DNA of 15,737 nt from Desulfobulbus sp. (GCA_028684915.1 JAQUEZ010000144.1:1-15737), one strand, 5' to 3'; shown: positions 6,746 through 15,003, numbered from the stretch's first letter. Numbers and translations: made by a program. The notes: generated by a model not told the origin, from the letters alone.

Positions 6746-7282
6746 TCATACAGGCTTTTGTCCCTTTTGACATCCCAAAACCCCCTTCGCCCATTCTCCG
6801 CAGCGTCGATACCAACCGAGTTGGTCATACTGTTCAACCTGAGCTAAAAAGCGGGGTGTCCAACCTTGGAAATGCGCACATAAGGAATCGAAATCTTTGC
6901 GGGCCTCCGAGGAGTGTGTGGCCTCTTCGGATAACCAGGCAAGAAACTCGCTCTCCACCGAAATGTGGTCTGGCAACTCGTCAGGATGCAAACCATATTT
7001 TCGATATATTGCAGCAACCCGCATGGTTGATGCCCCCATGAGTGTTCCCTCAAGATAAACCGATCCATAGGGGGCACACGGGACCTCGGGCAGCGCGTTG
7101 ACAAAAAGACGAACGTATTCATTCTCCAGAAGGATGGGGTCGAACTTCGACCTTTCAGCGAGTAACGCCTGCGCCTCGACTCCCACCCCATCTGGAATGG
7201 GAGCCGAGATTGTTAGCGCATCAGGATAACTGAACATGCGGGAAATGGCCCATAGGTCATTGGCGTTGATTGTATTCGACAT
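6746..7282 (-). CDS. TorD/DmsD-family molybdoenzyme chaperone
   Basis: 178 residues, cytoplasmic, mostly helical. It carries family hallmarks: EYVRLFVNALPEVPCAPYGSVYLE in the middle (the 'Arg-Leu-Phe ... Pro-Tyr-x-Ser-Val-Tyr' core, about residues 55-80) and LPDHISVESEFLAWL (~103-117), matching the conserved 'DH...E..F' helix. Such proteins bind the Tat signal of the catalytic subunit and hold it for cofactor insertion before export. It is the last gene of the molybdoenzyme operon, and its ATG overlaps the NrfD-type stop by one base (TGATG), with AAAGGGA upstream. The partner should be the Tat-signal-bearing subunit encoded at 9185-11722. Length is close to the family's usual ~180-200 residues. 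Confidence 0.88.
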   Translation of the reverse strand: MSNTINANDLWAISRMFSYPDALTISAPIPDGVGVEAQALLAERSKFDPILLENEYVRLFVNALPEVPCAPYGSVYLEGTLMGASTMRVAAIYRKYGLHPDELPDHISVESEFLAWLSEEATHSSEARKDFDSLCAHFQGWTPRFLAQVEQYDQLGWYRRCGEWAKGVLGCQKGQKPV

Positions 7283-8511
7283 CAAGCGTTCCCTTTGACC
7301 AAAATGGGCAGCTTGGAAATGGCCAACACTACCAGGAAAACCGCATAGGCCATAATACCGAGCAGAATAATCACCTCTATCAATGATGGGGTATAACTGT
7401 ACTGATCAAGAAAGGTGCTCATACCGGGAAGGAAGCGTCCCGAAGCGATCGGCAAGGACCAGTGGGTATTGGGCAGGCCCAAGGGCGTCAACGTCATCGG
7501 AATATTGTTGTAGGCTGCCGGCATGATCAGGAAACGGTGAACAAAAACACCAGCGATGAGCATGCCGGAACTCAGGGCCAACAAGGACAATGAGCGTCGA
7601 ACTGCTGGCAACATGAGAAGCCCCGCACCGATGAATGGCGCCGCGACCTCAAAGATATGCGCCCAGGCAAAATCACCCCAGGCGATCTCCATGATCCGAT
7701 GTGTTTCCGCATTGCCATACCAAGCATGGATGACCAAGTCGTTCATCATCAAAAAAAGGTGAATGCACGTAGCCATGAAGATGATCAAACCGAGGATCCG
7801 GTATGCTTCCTCGTACTTTTGGCCTGTTCCGTAGGCCAATGCACCCGCTAGCAGTACGACCGTCGTGCCAACCGCAATGGCGACAGAAACAAAATCCGGG
7901 GCCATGGCCGGTGAATGCCACCAATCCCGGGCGCCTTGCGTGGAAAAGATCCAGGCTGTCACCACATGAATACCGATGGCGAACAGCAGGGCCACTGGAG
8001 CGATTCGTTTGGCCCAGCGTTCGGAAAAATCGTGTGGATTTTTCACCTTGATGGCCAGCCAACTGAGCTTGCCGGTCAGTTCGGGCAGCATCAGGATATA
8101 GAGATAGATTGCCGAGGCCAGGGCATAAAAATTCAGAACAATGACGTCCCACACTAGGGGTGACATGAAATTGGGATGGAGAATGAGATTGTAGAGGCGC
8201 AACGGTTGACCAATATCCGGGAGGACGATCAGCATAGCGGCAGTGACATTGGCAAAGGCGGTGAGGGCACCGAGTTTTGCCAGGGGTTTGAGTTGCTTAA
8301 CCCCAAAGAGATAGATTGAAGAGGTGAGCACGAGTCCCCCGGCAGCGTTGCCGACAAAAAAAGCCAAACCTGAGATATAGAGCCCCCAATTGTAAGAGTT
8401 CACCATATGGGTGAGGATCAACCCTTGCCAGAGCTGATAAAACCAGAAGCAAAGCGCAATCAAAAAAACAGCGCCGCTGATCCACAAAGTGCGTTTCATG
8501 ATCACAGACAT
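7282..8511 (-). CDS. NrfD/PsrC-family quinone-reacting membrane subunit
   Basis: 409 residues with about ten hydrophobic segments. The NrfD family signature is clear in the NSYNWGLYISG...GNAAGG stretch near the start and in LPDIGQPLR (~100). These integral membrane subunits carry no heme. They exchange electrons between menaquinone and a periplasmic ferredoxin-like subunit, and some may move protons. Here it would anchor the 4Fe-4S and molybdopterin subunits encoded just upstream. Two ATGs are possible: that at 8517 overlaps the upstream stop (ATGA) but leaves only one base after the AAAGGAGG site, while ATG 8511 has a normal 7-base gap, so I chose 8511. It is followed with a one-base overlap by the chaperone gene. 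Confidence 0.93.
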   Translation of the reverse strand: MSVIMKRTLWISGAVFLIALCFWFYQLWQGLILTHMVNSYNWGLYISGLAFFVGNAAGGLVLTSSIYLFGVKQLKPLAKLGALTAFANVTAAMLIVLPDIGQPLRLYNLILHPNFMSPLVWDVIVLNFYALASAIYLYILMLPELTGKLSWLAIKVKNPHDFSERWAKRIAPVALLFAIGIHVVTAWIFSTQGARDWWHSPAMAPDFVSVAIAVGTTVVLLAGALAYGTGQKYEEAYRILGLIIFMATCIHLFLMMNDLVIHAWYGNAETHRIMEIAWGDFAWAHIFEVAAPFIGAGLLMLPAVRRSLSLLALSSGMLIAGVFVHRFLIMPAAYNNIPMTLTPLGLPNTHWSLPIASGRFLPGMSTFLDQYSYTPSLIEVIILLGIMAYAVFLVVLAISKLPILVKGNA

Positions 8512-8513
8512 GG

Positions 8514-9188
8514 TCATACCTCCTTTGGCTTGGGCGGGAGATAGAAGACGGTGGGCTTGGTCCCTTTTTCCGGCAGCAGGGTAAAGGCATCGCGTGCCTT
8601 GATCATTTTGCTGACTTCACTGAGGGGATCGTCGAGATCACCGACGAAACGAGCTTTGCCGGGACAGCCACGAACGCAGGCAGGCAGTTCACCTTTATCG
8701 CGATACTGGGCACAAAAGGTACACTTCTCGACAATACCTTTGGGGCGGAGTGGAGTGTAAACCAGACGACCTTTATGACGGTGGTCCTCAGGATAGCCAT
8801 AATGATATTTTTCTTGATACTCAGATCGTTGATGGGCTTTTTCCGGGTCTTCCCAATTAAACTGGCGGACACCATAGGGGCAGGCGGACATACAATAGCG
8901 ACAGCCGATGCAGCGTTCATAATCAATGAGTATCGCACCGTCTTCGGCACGATAGGTGGCACCGACCGGGCAAACCTTTTCACAGGGCGCATTTTCGCAG
9001 TGCTGACAGTGCACCGGCAGAAAATATTCGACACCCTTGGTCGGCGGCGTCAAATGACGATGGCTCCCCGGGGTGAATACCCGGTTCCACCACGTTTCCG
9101 GTGGCTGAGCATTATGTTGTTTACAGGCCACCATGCAGGACCGGCAGCCAATGCATTTTTCCAGGTCTATTACCATTCCCATCTTCAT
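8514..9188 (-). CDS. Four-cluster 4Fe-4S ferredoxin subunit (DmsB/PsrB/TtrB type)
   Basis: 224 residues, the electron-transfer subunit between the membrane anchor and the molybdopterin subunit. Sixteen cysteines form four ferredoxin-type sets: C12-C15-C18-C22, C61-C64-C69-C73, C93-C96-C99-C103 and C156-C159-C171-C175. All four therefore look like complete [4Fe-4S] sites, with no aromatic replacement such as that known in some NarH-like subunits. There is no signal peptide, so it should be exported by riding with the Tat-targeted catalytic subunit. I chose ATG 9188 because AAGGAGG lies 8 bases upstream; a longer frame would read through this site. ATGA overlaps at both ends tie it to the genes before and after it. 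Confidence 0.95.
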   Translation of the reverse strand: MKMGMVIDLEKCIGCRSCMVACKQHNAQPPETWWNRVFTPGSHRHLTPPTKGVEYFLPVHCQHCENAPCEKVCPVGATYRAEDGAILIDYERCIGCRYCMSACPYGVRQFNWEDPEKAHQRSEYQEKYHYGYPEDHRHKGRLVYTPLRPKGIVEKCTFCAQYRDKGELPACVRGCPGKARFVGDLDDPLSEVSKMIKARDAFTLLPEKGTKPTVFYLPPKPKEV

Positions 9189-11722
9189 GCACTCATCCTC
9201 CTTACGTCGACAAGACATTCGTTCCAGACTGTTGTCGGAGACCAAATGCCAGGCACGAAATAGATTTCATGCAAAGGTTTGATCCAGGGATACGTCAATG
9301 AGTTGTACGATTCCTCCCCAAGATAACGTGCCCACCACCCTTCTTCGAAGATCGCCGTCCCTGCACTGCAACCAGGGTCGAGAATCGCATAGGCCCTGGT
9401 CTTGCCGCGATCATTGTAGATTTGAACTAACTCTCCATTTTTGATCCCGCGAGACCCGGCATCTTGAGGATTGAGAAAGACCTTGGCCTTGTTGTCCTGC
9501 AATTCCAGAAGGATGGTGTTGTTGGAATGGGTGGAGTGAACCCGGTAGAGTGAATTTTTGGTCACATAGCGAAGCTGATACTTCTCCTTGGCAGCTGGAT
9601 TGACCTTGTACTCGGTTTCAGCATAGGTCTCTTTGTGGACGGGTAGTTGTTCGCCTTCTTTGAGGAACAGATCCTCGTCCTTGTAGAATTCGATGCGCCC
9701 GCTGCGGAGAAATTGTGCGGTAGCCTTGATTGGCGCCGGATAACTCGGTGGCGGAAAGGGGACACGATGCTGCACCTGCTCGTAAAATGGCACCTGTCGA
9801 TCACCCGGAGCCGGTGAATGCAGGCGAACCGGACCTTTCTTCAGCATCTCTAAGGTGATGCCTGCTGTTTCCGCACCGCCCGTTGCCAACAGCAGCTCGA
9901 CGACCTTGAGTGCGGCCTGTTGTTCATCAAGTTGTGGGAAGAAATGCTGCTCAAATGCAGGGTTGATCCGTTTGGCCAGCTCGCGGAATATCCACAGTTC
10001 GGACTTGCTCTCAAACAACGGGTTGACCGCTGGTTGCTGCAGCTGCAGATACGGGTGGAGGATGGTGGCGGTCAGATCGTATTTCTCGTACCAGGTGGGA
10101 GCGGGCAGGACCACATCCGACCACATGCAGGACGTGGACATCTGGAAATCGGTGGTGAGGATAAACTCCAGTTCACCAGAGGTTGCCCGCTCCTTGAGGC
10201 GATTACTCATGTTGTGCTGATCAAAGGGATTCCCCCACCCTCCCACCATGGCCTTGATGCCGTTCTTGGGATAATTGGGGCCTTTTCCCTGGAGAAAATG
10301 CAGGTAGGCGACCCAGTTGATCTTTGAACCCTCCGGGAACCACCAGCTTTTCACATTGAAGCGAATGCGATACTGGCCGGCATAGGTGGAGATGCCTGCC
10401 CCGCTTTTGCCAATACTGCCGGTGAGGACCGGCAACAGGGAGAGCGCCCGGCCTTTCAGGTCGCCATTGTACCATTGATAGTTGCTGGCACCGTAGATGA
10501 CGTGAATAGGGCCATTTTTTGCCGCATCCACCGCGACCCGTTCGATTTGCACCGAATCAAGACCGGTGATGGCGGCGACTTGATCAAGCGTGTACGGGGC
10601 AAGGTTTTTTCGCAACGCCGTGAAGACGGTTTGCACTTGAATAGTGCTTCCGTCGGCAAGGGTTACCTCAAACTCTCCTTCAAGCTCAGCGTGGGTTGGA
10701 TTGAGTTTTTCCGGGTCGAGGATGCGAAAGTTTTCCCCGCAGCGAACGACAAAAAGCCGGCGATATTCGGGGATCTTGCGGTTTTCGGCTTCTGAGGCGA
10801 GAGTGGCCACCTCCCCTGCCAGCAGGCGTTTGCCGGTATCCTGACGCACCAGGATCGGAAAATCTGTGAAATCTTGGAGAAAGGCTGCGTCGTAGAGCCT
10901 GCGGTCGATGATAACCCGGGCCATGCCGAGTCCGAGAGCGGCGTCGGTGTCGGCCTTGATCGGCAGCCATTCGTCGGCCTTGGCAGCCGTACTGCAAAAG
11001 TCGGGATCAATGACCACCACCCGGCCCCGACGTTTTGCCTCCATCAGGTGATGGGCGTCGGGGAGACGGGTTTGAATGACGTTGGAGCCAAAGATGAGCG
11101 TGGTCCGGGCATTGATCCACTCGAGTGACTCCAGCTCCTCGCTCTGCACACCGAAGGTCATCGGCCAGAACATGGGCAAATCACCATTCTGGTCATAGCC
11201 ATGGTGCATGGACCAGCCAGCCAACCCGGTGAGGGCGACCAGCGCGCCTTTCTGGACATAACCGGTACCAGGAACCTGAATGGTGGAGGCAATCGCTTCC
11301 GGACCATATTTGTCACTGATGCCTTTTAACTTGCCGGCAGCGTAATCGAGAGCTTCTTCCCAGGTCGCCCGTCGGAACTTGCCGCTGCCACGGGGACCGG
11401 TCCGAATGAGGGGGTATTTGAGGCGATCCTTGCCGTAGATGAGGTCCATCATCGACAATCCGCGCAGACATCCACGAGGATTATAGGAATCTTCGGGATA
11501 ATCGGCAGCTTGAATCAGGGTGCTGATTCGACCGCCAGTGACACGCGCTTTAAAACCGCAGGCTCCGGTACAATTGGGTGAACAAGTGGAGCGAACCAGC
11601 TGGTCAACTTCCGCGGCATAGGCGATCGGATCATCTGAGAAGTGGAAGAATTTCAACCCAAAAGCTACGGCACAACCGGCGCCCGCAGCTCCCCGTAAAA
11701 ACTCTCTTCTGTCAAGACGCAT
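9185..11722 (-). CDS. Tat-exported molybdopterin oxidoreductase, NarG-clade (type II DMSO-reductase family) catalytic subunit
   Basis: 845 residues, the catalytic subunit of a periplasmic complex. The Tat motif DRREFLRG (residues 4-11) is followed by a hydrophobic stretch. The FS0 [4Fe-4S] ligands are C47-C51-C55-C85 (Cys-x3-Cys-x3-Cys, the type II spacing, with Cys in place of the His of NarG). The segment YDQNGDLP (176-183), followed by GSNVIQTRLPDAH (~212-224), matches the NarG region holding the Mo-ligating Asp, so D177 or D181 is the likely ligand. The C-terminal ~120 residues (HSNNTILLELQD onward) form the molydopterin dinucleotide-binding domain. Cytoplasmic NarG has over 1200 residues, periplasmic type II enzymes about 900. 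The substrate cannot be read from sequence; nitrate, chlorate, selenate and similar oxyanions are typical of the clade. ATG 11722 follows AAGGAGGG. It is the first gene of the operon. Confidence 0.93.
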   Translation of the reverse strand: MRLDRREFLRGAAGAGCAVAFGLKFFHFSDDPIAYAAEVDQLVRSTCSPNCTGACGFKARVTGGRISTLIQAADYPEDSYNPRGCLRGLSMMDLIYGKDRLKYPLIRTGPRGSGKFRRATWEEALDYAAGKLKGISDKYGPEAIASTIQVPGTGYVQKGALVALTGLAGWSMHHGYDQNGDLPMFWPMTFGVQSEELESLEWINARTTLIFGSNVIQTRLPDAHHLMEAKRRGRVVVIDPDFCSTAAKADEWLPIKADTDAALGLGMARVIIDRRLYDAAFLQDFTDFPILVRQDTGKRLLAGEVATLASEAENRKIPEYRRLFVVRCGENFRILDPEKLNPTHAELEGEFEVTLADGSTIQVQTVFTALRKNLAPYTLDQVAAITGLDSVQIERVAVDAAKNGPIHVIYGASNYQWYNGDLKGRALSLLPVLTGSIGKSGAGISTYAGQYRIRFNVKSWWFPEGSKINWVAYLHFLQGKGPNYPKNGIKAMVGGWGNPFDQHNMSNRLKERATSGELEFILTTDFQMSTSCMWSDVVLPAPTWYEKYDLTATILHPYLQLQQPAVNPLFESKSELWIFRELAKRINPAFEQHFFPQLDEQQAALKVVELLLATGGAETAGITLEMLKKGPVRLHSPAPGDRQVPFYEQVQHRVPFPPPSYPAPIKATAQFLRSGRIEFYKDEDLFLKEGEQLPVHKETYAETEYKVNPAAKEKYQLRYVTKNSLYRVHSTHSNNTILLELQDNKAKVFLNPQDAGSRGIKNGELVQIYNDRGKTRAYAILDPGCSAGTAIFEEGWWARYLGEESYNSLTYPWIKPLHEIYFVPGIWSPTTVWNECLVDVRRMSA

Positions 11723-11895
11723 TGCATCCCTCCTTGCTTGAAGAAACAATCAGTTGACATTAACGTTTCTACCAACACGATAACAAGCGCAGTAGCCTGA
11801 TATTGCAAAAACTTTTTATCGATCAAGATGTTGGGATTTTTGGCCGCTCTGTTCTTTTATTTTTTTTATTGTATCATAAATTTTCCGCAGAAAAA

Positions 11896-11936
11896 TTGAC
11901 ACAGATCAAAGAAATTGTTTTTTCCATGTTTATTAT
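11896..11936 (+). promoter_or_regulatory. FNR/HcpR-type box plus -10, class II promoter of the CBS-HPP genes
   Basis: TTGAC-ACAG-ATCAA (11896-11909) matches the FNR consensus TTGAT-N4-ATCAA at 9 of 10 positions. A -10-like TATTAT lies at 11931-11936. A start near 11944 puts the box centre at -41.5, the textbook distance for class II activation by CRP/FNR-family proteins. This spacing is counted from the sequence; which regulator binds (FNR, HcpR, DNR type) is not known. A second half-site, ATCAA (11822-11826), lies closer to the divergent molybdoenzyme operon. Confidence 0.6.
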
Positions 11937-11981
11937 GACGTTATCATCATCTTTAATTCTTAAAAAGGATAACCATTATCA

Positions 11982-12587
11982 ATGAAGAATGAAAATGCAT
12001 CGTGTAGCACAACAATTGATATCTCTGAACAGGATGTGATTGCGGCAATGAAAGATATTCAGGGCTATCTCGATATCAGCCCGGGAGACTTCCGCGAGGT
12101 TTTCCAAGTCGCCTATAAGCACGCCCTGCAGAGAATCTGGAATTCCCGTGTGGCGCAGGATATAATGACCCAACCGGTTCAGTGCCTTGGAGTGGATATG
12201 GATCTGATTCAAGCGGCAACGTTTTTGGCGGAAAAACAGTTTTCCGGCGTCCCGGTCGTCAACGCTAACGGCAATATTGTCGGGGTGCTGTCTGAAAAGG
12301 ATTTCCTGGCCAAAATGGGATTGGGCCAACCCCTCTCTTTCATGCAGATTGTCGCCCATTGCCTCACCAACAGGGGATGTATGGCGACATCTCTTCGGAA
12401 TCATGCCGTTGCGGAAATCATGACCGCACCGGCAATCACTGCGGGGCCGGAAATAACAATGGGGGAAATTTCGTCTCTGTTCATCGACAAACAGATTAAT
12501 CGTCTACCCATCGTTGACACGAACGGCCGACCGCTCGGCGTCGTGACGCGCACCGATCTCGTCCAGTCGTATTGTCTGACCCGGTAG
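11982..12587 (+). CDS. Two-CBS-domain protein, probable regulator of the adjacent HPP protein
   Basis: 201 residues, soluble. The N-terminal ~52 residues include GYLDISPGDFREVFQVAYKHAL, a helix-rich lead that I associate with CBS proteins linked to HPP transporters. CBS1 spans ~57-112 (DIMTQPVQCLG ... SGVPVVNANGNIVGVLSEKDFL) and CBS2 ~143-198 (EIMTAPAITAG ... NRLPIVDTNGRPLGVVTRTDL). Paired CBS domains bind adenine nucleotides and gate attached channels, transporters or enzymes. The HPP gene starts 11 bases after its stop, so it probably senses energy state for that membrane protein. In other bacteria the two parts can be fused. AAAGGA lies 12 bases before ATG 11982, a rather long gap. An FNR-like box precedes the gene. 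Confidence 0.92.
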   Translation: MKNENASCSTTIDISEQDVIAAMKDIQGYLDISPGDFREVFQVAYKHALQRIWNSRVAQDIMTQPVQCLGVDMDLIQAATFLAEKQFSGVPVVNANGNIVGVLSEKDFLAKMGLGQPLSFMQIVAHCLTNRGCMATSLRNHAVAEIMTAPAITAGPEITMGEISSLFIDKQINRLPIVDTNGRPLGVVTRTDLVQSYCLTR

Positions 12588-12598
12588 AGGCGCAATTA

Positions 12599-13138
12599 AT
12601 GAACGGTTATCTGCAAAAAATGCGTGGTCAAGGTCAAAGTCCTCCTCGGGTGAGTCTCTCAGAGGTTTGCTGGTCGTGGCTCGGCAGCTTTCTGGGCATA
12701 GCGGCGGTTGCTCTCTTGCATTACAAGCTGCTCGACCAACAGGGTTTGATGTTGCTTCTTGGATCGTTTGGGGCCTCGGCGGTGTTGATCTACGGTGCCG
12801 TTCGCAGCCCCTTAGCGCAGCCGAGGAATCTGCTTGGTGGTCATATTCTTTCTGGGGTGATTGGGGTGACGGCCTACCAATGGCTGGGGAATGAACCTTG
12901 GCTGGCGGCGGCTGTGGCGGTTTCAACGTCGATTGCCTTGATGCACCTGACCAGGACCTTGCATCCTCCGGGAGGAGCCACGGCCCTGATTGCGGTGATT
13001 GGCGGCCAAAGCGTACACAAGCTTGGCTATCTCTATGTGGTGATGCCGGTGGCACTGGGGGCCTGTATCATGCTGGTTATTGCCTTGGTCGTCAATAACA
13101 TCCCCAAGACTCGCAAATACCCAGAGTTCTGGGTGTGA
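12599..13138 (+). CDS. HPP-family integral membrane protein (possible nitrite/anion transporter)
   Basis: 179 residues with about four or five membrane segments between ~24 and ~165. The family-naming motif is LHPPGG at 121-126 (H122-P123-P124), followed by ATALIAVIG; GSFGASAVLIYG (~55-66) and SPLAQPRNLLGGH (~70-82) are also conserved landmarks. Members in cyanobacteria and chloroplasts have been reported to transport nitrite, so nitrite or a similar anion is a reasonable guess, given hcp downstream and a NarG-clade enzyme divergent to it. I chose ATG 12599 (AGAGG upstream) over a TTG at 12572, which would overlap the CBS gene. The partner is the two-CBS protein. Confidence 0.9.
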   Translation: MNGYLQKMRGQGQSPPRVSLSEVCWSWLGSFLGIAAVALLHYKLLDQQGLMLLLGSFGASAVLIYGAVRSPLAQPRNLLGGHILSGVIGVTAYQWLGNEPWLAAAVAVSTSIALMHLTRTLHPPGGATALIAVIGGQSVHKLGYLYVVMPVALGACIMLVIALVVNNIPKTRKYPEFWV

Positions 13139-13291
13139 AAAAAGTCACTACAAGCTGTACCATGTCGATATGGCTACATAATTTTCATTGATCTCTCCCG
13201 GGAAAGTTCTATACGAACAACATGGGGTCAAAAAAATTTACGCCGATTATCGGCGTCCGCCATCACCTAACCATGACGAAGGAGGAATAGC
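13139..13291 (+). promoter_or_regulatory. Intergenic region with candidate hcp promoter
   Basis: A possible promoter is TTGATC (13188-13193), 16 bases, TATACG (13210-13215). GTTC-N5-GAAC (13206-13218) overlaps its -10. A 7-bp hairpin ACGCCGA/TCGGCGT (13240-13256) lies in the presumed leader, and a GGTCAA half-site (13226-13231) is present. The ribosome site AAGGAGG precedes ATG 13292. No full FNR/HcpR dyad is seen and no strong terminator for the HPP gene, so read-through from upstream is possible. Confidence 0.4.
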
Positions 13292-14920
13292 ATGTTTTGT
13301 AACCAGTGTGAGCAGACCGCCAAGGGAATCGGATGCAACATCGCCGGGGTATGCGGCAAAAATGAAGAGGTTGCCGATCTTCAGGATCTGCTGATCCATG
13401 CCATGCAGGGATTGGCTCTGTATGGCCAGGAAGGGCGGAAAGTGGGCATCGTCGACGAGGCCACGGACCTTTTTACCTTCGAAGCCATCTTCTCCACCCT
13501 GACCAATGTTGATTTTGATCCGGATCGCTTTGTCACCCTGATCAAGCGGACAGTCGAACTGCGCGAGGCGATGAAGGCCAAGGTGGCAGCCGCCGGCGGA
13601 AAAGTCGATTTTACCGAGGCTCCGGCCCGCTTCATCCCGACCGGTGGGGTTGCCGAGCTGGCTGCCCAGGGCAAGGCCCTCAACTTGATCGAGAGCCTGG
13701 ATACCGACGTTAATATCCGCTCGCTCAAGCAGACCCTGCTCTATGGCCTCAAAGGGATTGCCGCCTATGCCGATCATGCCGCCATCCTCGGCAAGACTGA
13801 TCCTGCTGTAGCCGCCTTTTGCTATGAAGCTCTAGCCGTGATGCTGGTTCCAGGGCTGACCGTTGACCAGTGCGTACCGGTGGCCATGAAGGCCGGCGAG
13901 ATCAACCTTAAGGCCATGGAACTGCTCGATGCTGGCAACACCGGCACCTACGGCCATCCGGTGCCGACGCCGGTGCCACTTGGTCATCGCAAAAACAAAT
14001 GTATTCTCATCTCCGGCCACGACCTGCATGACCTTGAACTGCTGTTGAAGCAGACCGAAGGCAAGGGCATCGACATCTACACCCACGGCGAGATGCTGCC
14101 TTGCCACGGATATCCGGAACTGAAGAAATATCCTCATTTCTACGGCCACTTCGGCACCGCCTGGCAGAACCAGCAGAAGGAGTTCCCCAATTTCCCGGGA
14201 CCAATACTGTTCACCACCAACTGCATCCAGAAACCGAGCGAGGTCTACAAGGACCGGGTCTTCACCAACGGCCTGGTCGGCTGGCCGGGCGTGAAGCACA
14301 TCAGCGATAAAGATTATTCGGCAGTGGTGGCCATGGCCCTGGCCATGCCTGGGTTTACCGATGACGTGGATAACGGCCAAGTACTGGTTGGTTTTGGTCG
14401 CAACACCGTGCTTGGCGTGGCCGACAAGGTGATCGAGGCGGTGAAATCCAAGGCGATCCGCCACTTCTTTCTGGTGGGCGGCTGTGACGGCGCCAAACCC
14501 GGCCGCGACTACTTCACCAAGTTCGTCGAGCAGATCCCAAACGACTGCATGGTGTTGACGCTCGCCTGCGGCAAGTTCCGCTTCTTTGATAAAAATTTAG
14601 GCGATATCGGCGGCATTCCTCGCCTCTTGGATGTCGGCCAGTGCAACGACGCCTACTCGGCGATTCAAATCGCGGTGGCCCTATCCAAGGCCTTTGACTG
14701 CGGGGTCAACGATCTGCCGCTCTCCATGGTGCTGTCCTGGTATGAGCAGAAGGCGGTGGCCATCCTTCTGACCCTGCTGTATCTAGGCATCAAGGACATC
14801 CGCCTTGGGCCGTCGCTGCCGGCCTTCATCAGCCCGGCGGTGCTCGAGTTCCTGGTTAACACCTTTAACATTAAGCCGGTGGATACCCCGGAAGCGGACC
14901 TCAAGGCTATATTAGGATAA
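13292..14920 (+). CDS. hcp: Hybrid cluster protein (hydroxylamine/NO reductase)
   Basis: 542 residues, cytoplasmic. Hcp reduces hydroxylamine in vitro and nitric oxide to N2O in cells, protecting against nitrosative stress; it can also act as a nitrosylase. The N-terminal cluster ligands C3, C6, C15 and C21 show the spacing of the Desulfovibrio-type enzyme ([4Fe-4S], anaerobe class), not the E. coli spacing. All hybrid-cluster ligands can be placed: H243 (GHDLHD), E267 (HGEMLP), C311 (TNCIQ), C398 (GGCDGAKP, the persulfide-bearing position), C426 (ACGKFR), C451 (GQCNDAY), E485 and K487 (WYEQKA). Length is close to the usual ~550. AAGGAGG lies 8 bases before the ATG. It follows the CBS-HPP pair on the same strand after 153 bases and is followed by a stable hairpin. 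Confidence 0.98.
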   Translation: MFCNQCEQTAKGIGCNIAGVCGKNEEVADLQDLLIHAMQGLALYGQEGRKVGIVDEATDLFTFEAIFSTLTNVDFDPDRFVTLIKRTVELREAMKAKVAAAGGKVDFTEAPARFIPTGGVAELAAQGKALNLIESLDTDVNIRSLKQTLLYGLKGIAAYADHAAILGKTDPAVAAFCYEALAVMLVPGLTVDQCVPVAMKAGEINLKAMELLDAGNTGTYGHPVPTPVPLGHRKNKCILISGHDLHDLELLLKQTEGKGIDIYTHGEMLPCHGYPELKKYPHFYGHFGTAWQNQQKEFPNFPGPILFTTNCIQKPSEVYKDRVFTNGLVGWPGVKHISDKDYSAVVAMALAMPGFTDDVDNGQVLVGFGRNTVLGVADKVIEAVKSKAIRHFFLVGGCDGAKPGRDYFTKFVEQIPNDCMVLTLACGKFRFFDKNLGDIGGIPRLLDVGQCNDAYSAIQIAVALSKAFDCGVNDLPLSMVLSWYEQKAVAILLTLLYLGIKDIRLGPSLPAFISPAVLEFLVNTFNIKPVDTPEADLKAILG

Positions 14921-14943
14921 ACAATTTCCAGGGGCTTTACGTC

Positions 14944-14975
14944 CCCCTTGTCGAACCTTGTGGTTCGGCAAGGGG
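14944..14975 (+). terminator. Strong hairpin after hcp
   Basis: A 14-bp stem, CCCCTTGTCGAACC with GGTTCGGCAAGGGG and one T-G pair, has a 4-base loop and begins 24 bases after the hcp stop. No T tract follows (CTCCT), so it may be a terminator of imperfect type or an mRNA 3'-end stabiliser. Confidence 0.6.
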
Positions 14976-14990
14976 CTCCTCACTGTGGAA

Positions 14991-15003
14991 CGTGAAATTC
15001 ACG
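14991..15003. promoter_or_regulatory. CGTGAA-A-TTCACG palindrome
   Basis: A perfect 6-base-arm palindrome about 12 bases before the start codon of the disrupted secreted-protein gene, partly covering its GAGG ribosome site (15003-15006). It could be an operator or a small hairpin that masks the ribosome site. Confidence 0.3.

Noticed and set aside
6616..6837. 73-codon minus-strand frame past the chaperone gene
   Set aside because: Starts inside the 3' end of the TorD-type gene in another frame and has no family pattern; most likely chance.
11264..11271. GGTACCA as a copy of the tRNA 3' end (second attachment site)
   Set aside because: Only about seven bases match and they lie inside the molybdoenzyme gene in a conserved coding stretch.
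12504..13055. Minus-strand open frame of 183 codons
   Set aside because: Antisense to the CBS and HPP genes, both of which show clear family motifs; low-complexity Pro/Ser/Arg composition.
13832..14464. Minus-strand open frame of 210 codons
   Set aside because: Shadow of hcp, in which every metal ligand is accounted for on the plus strand.
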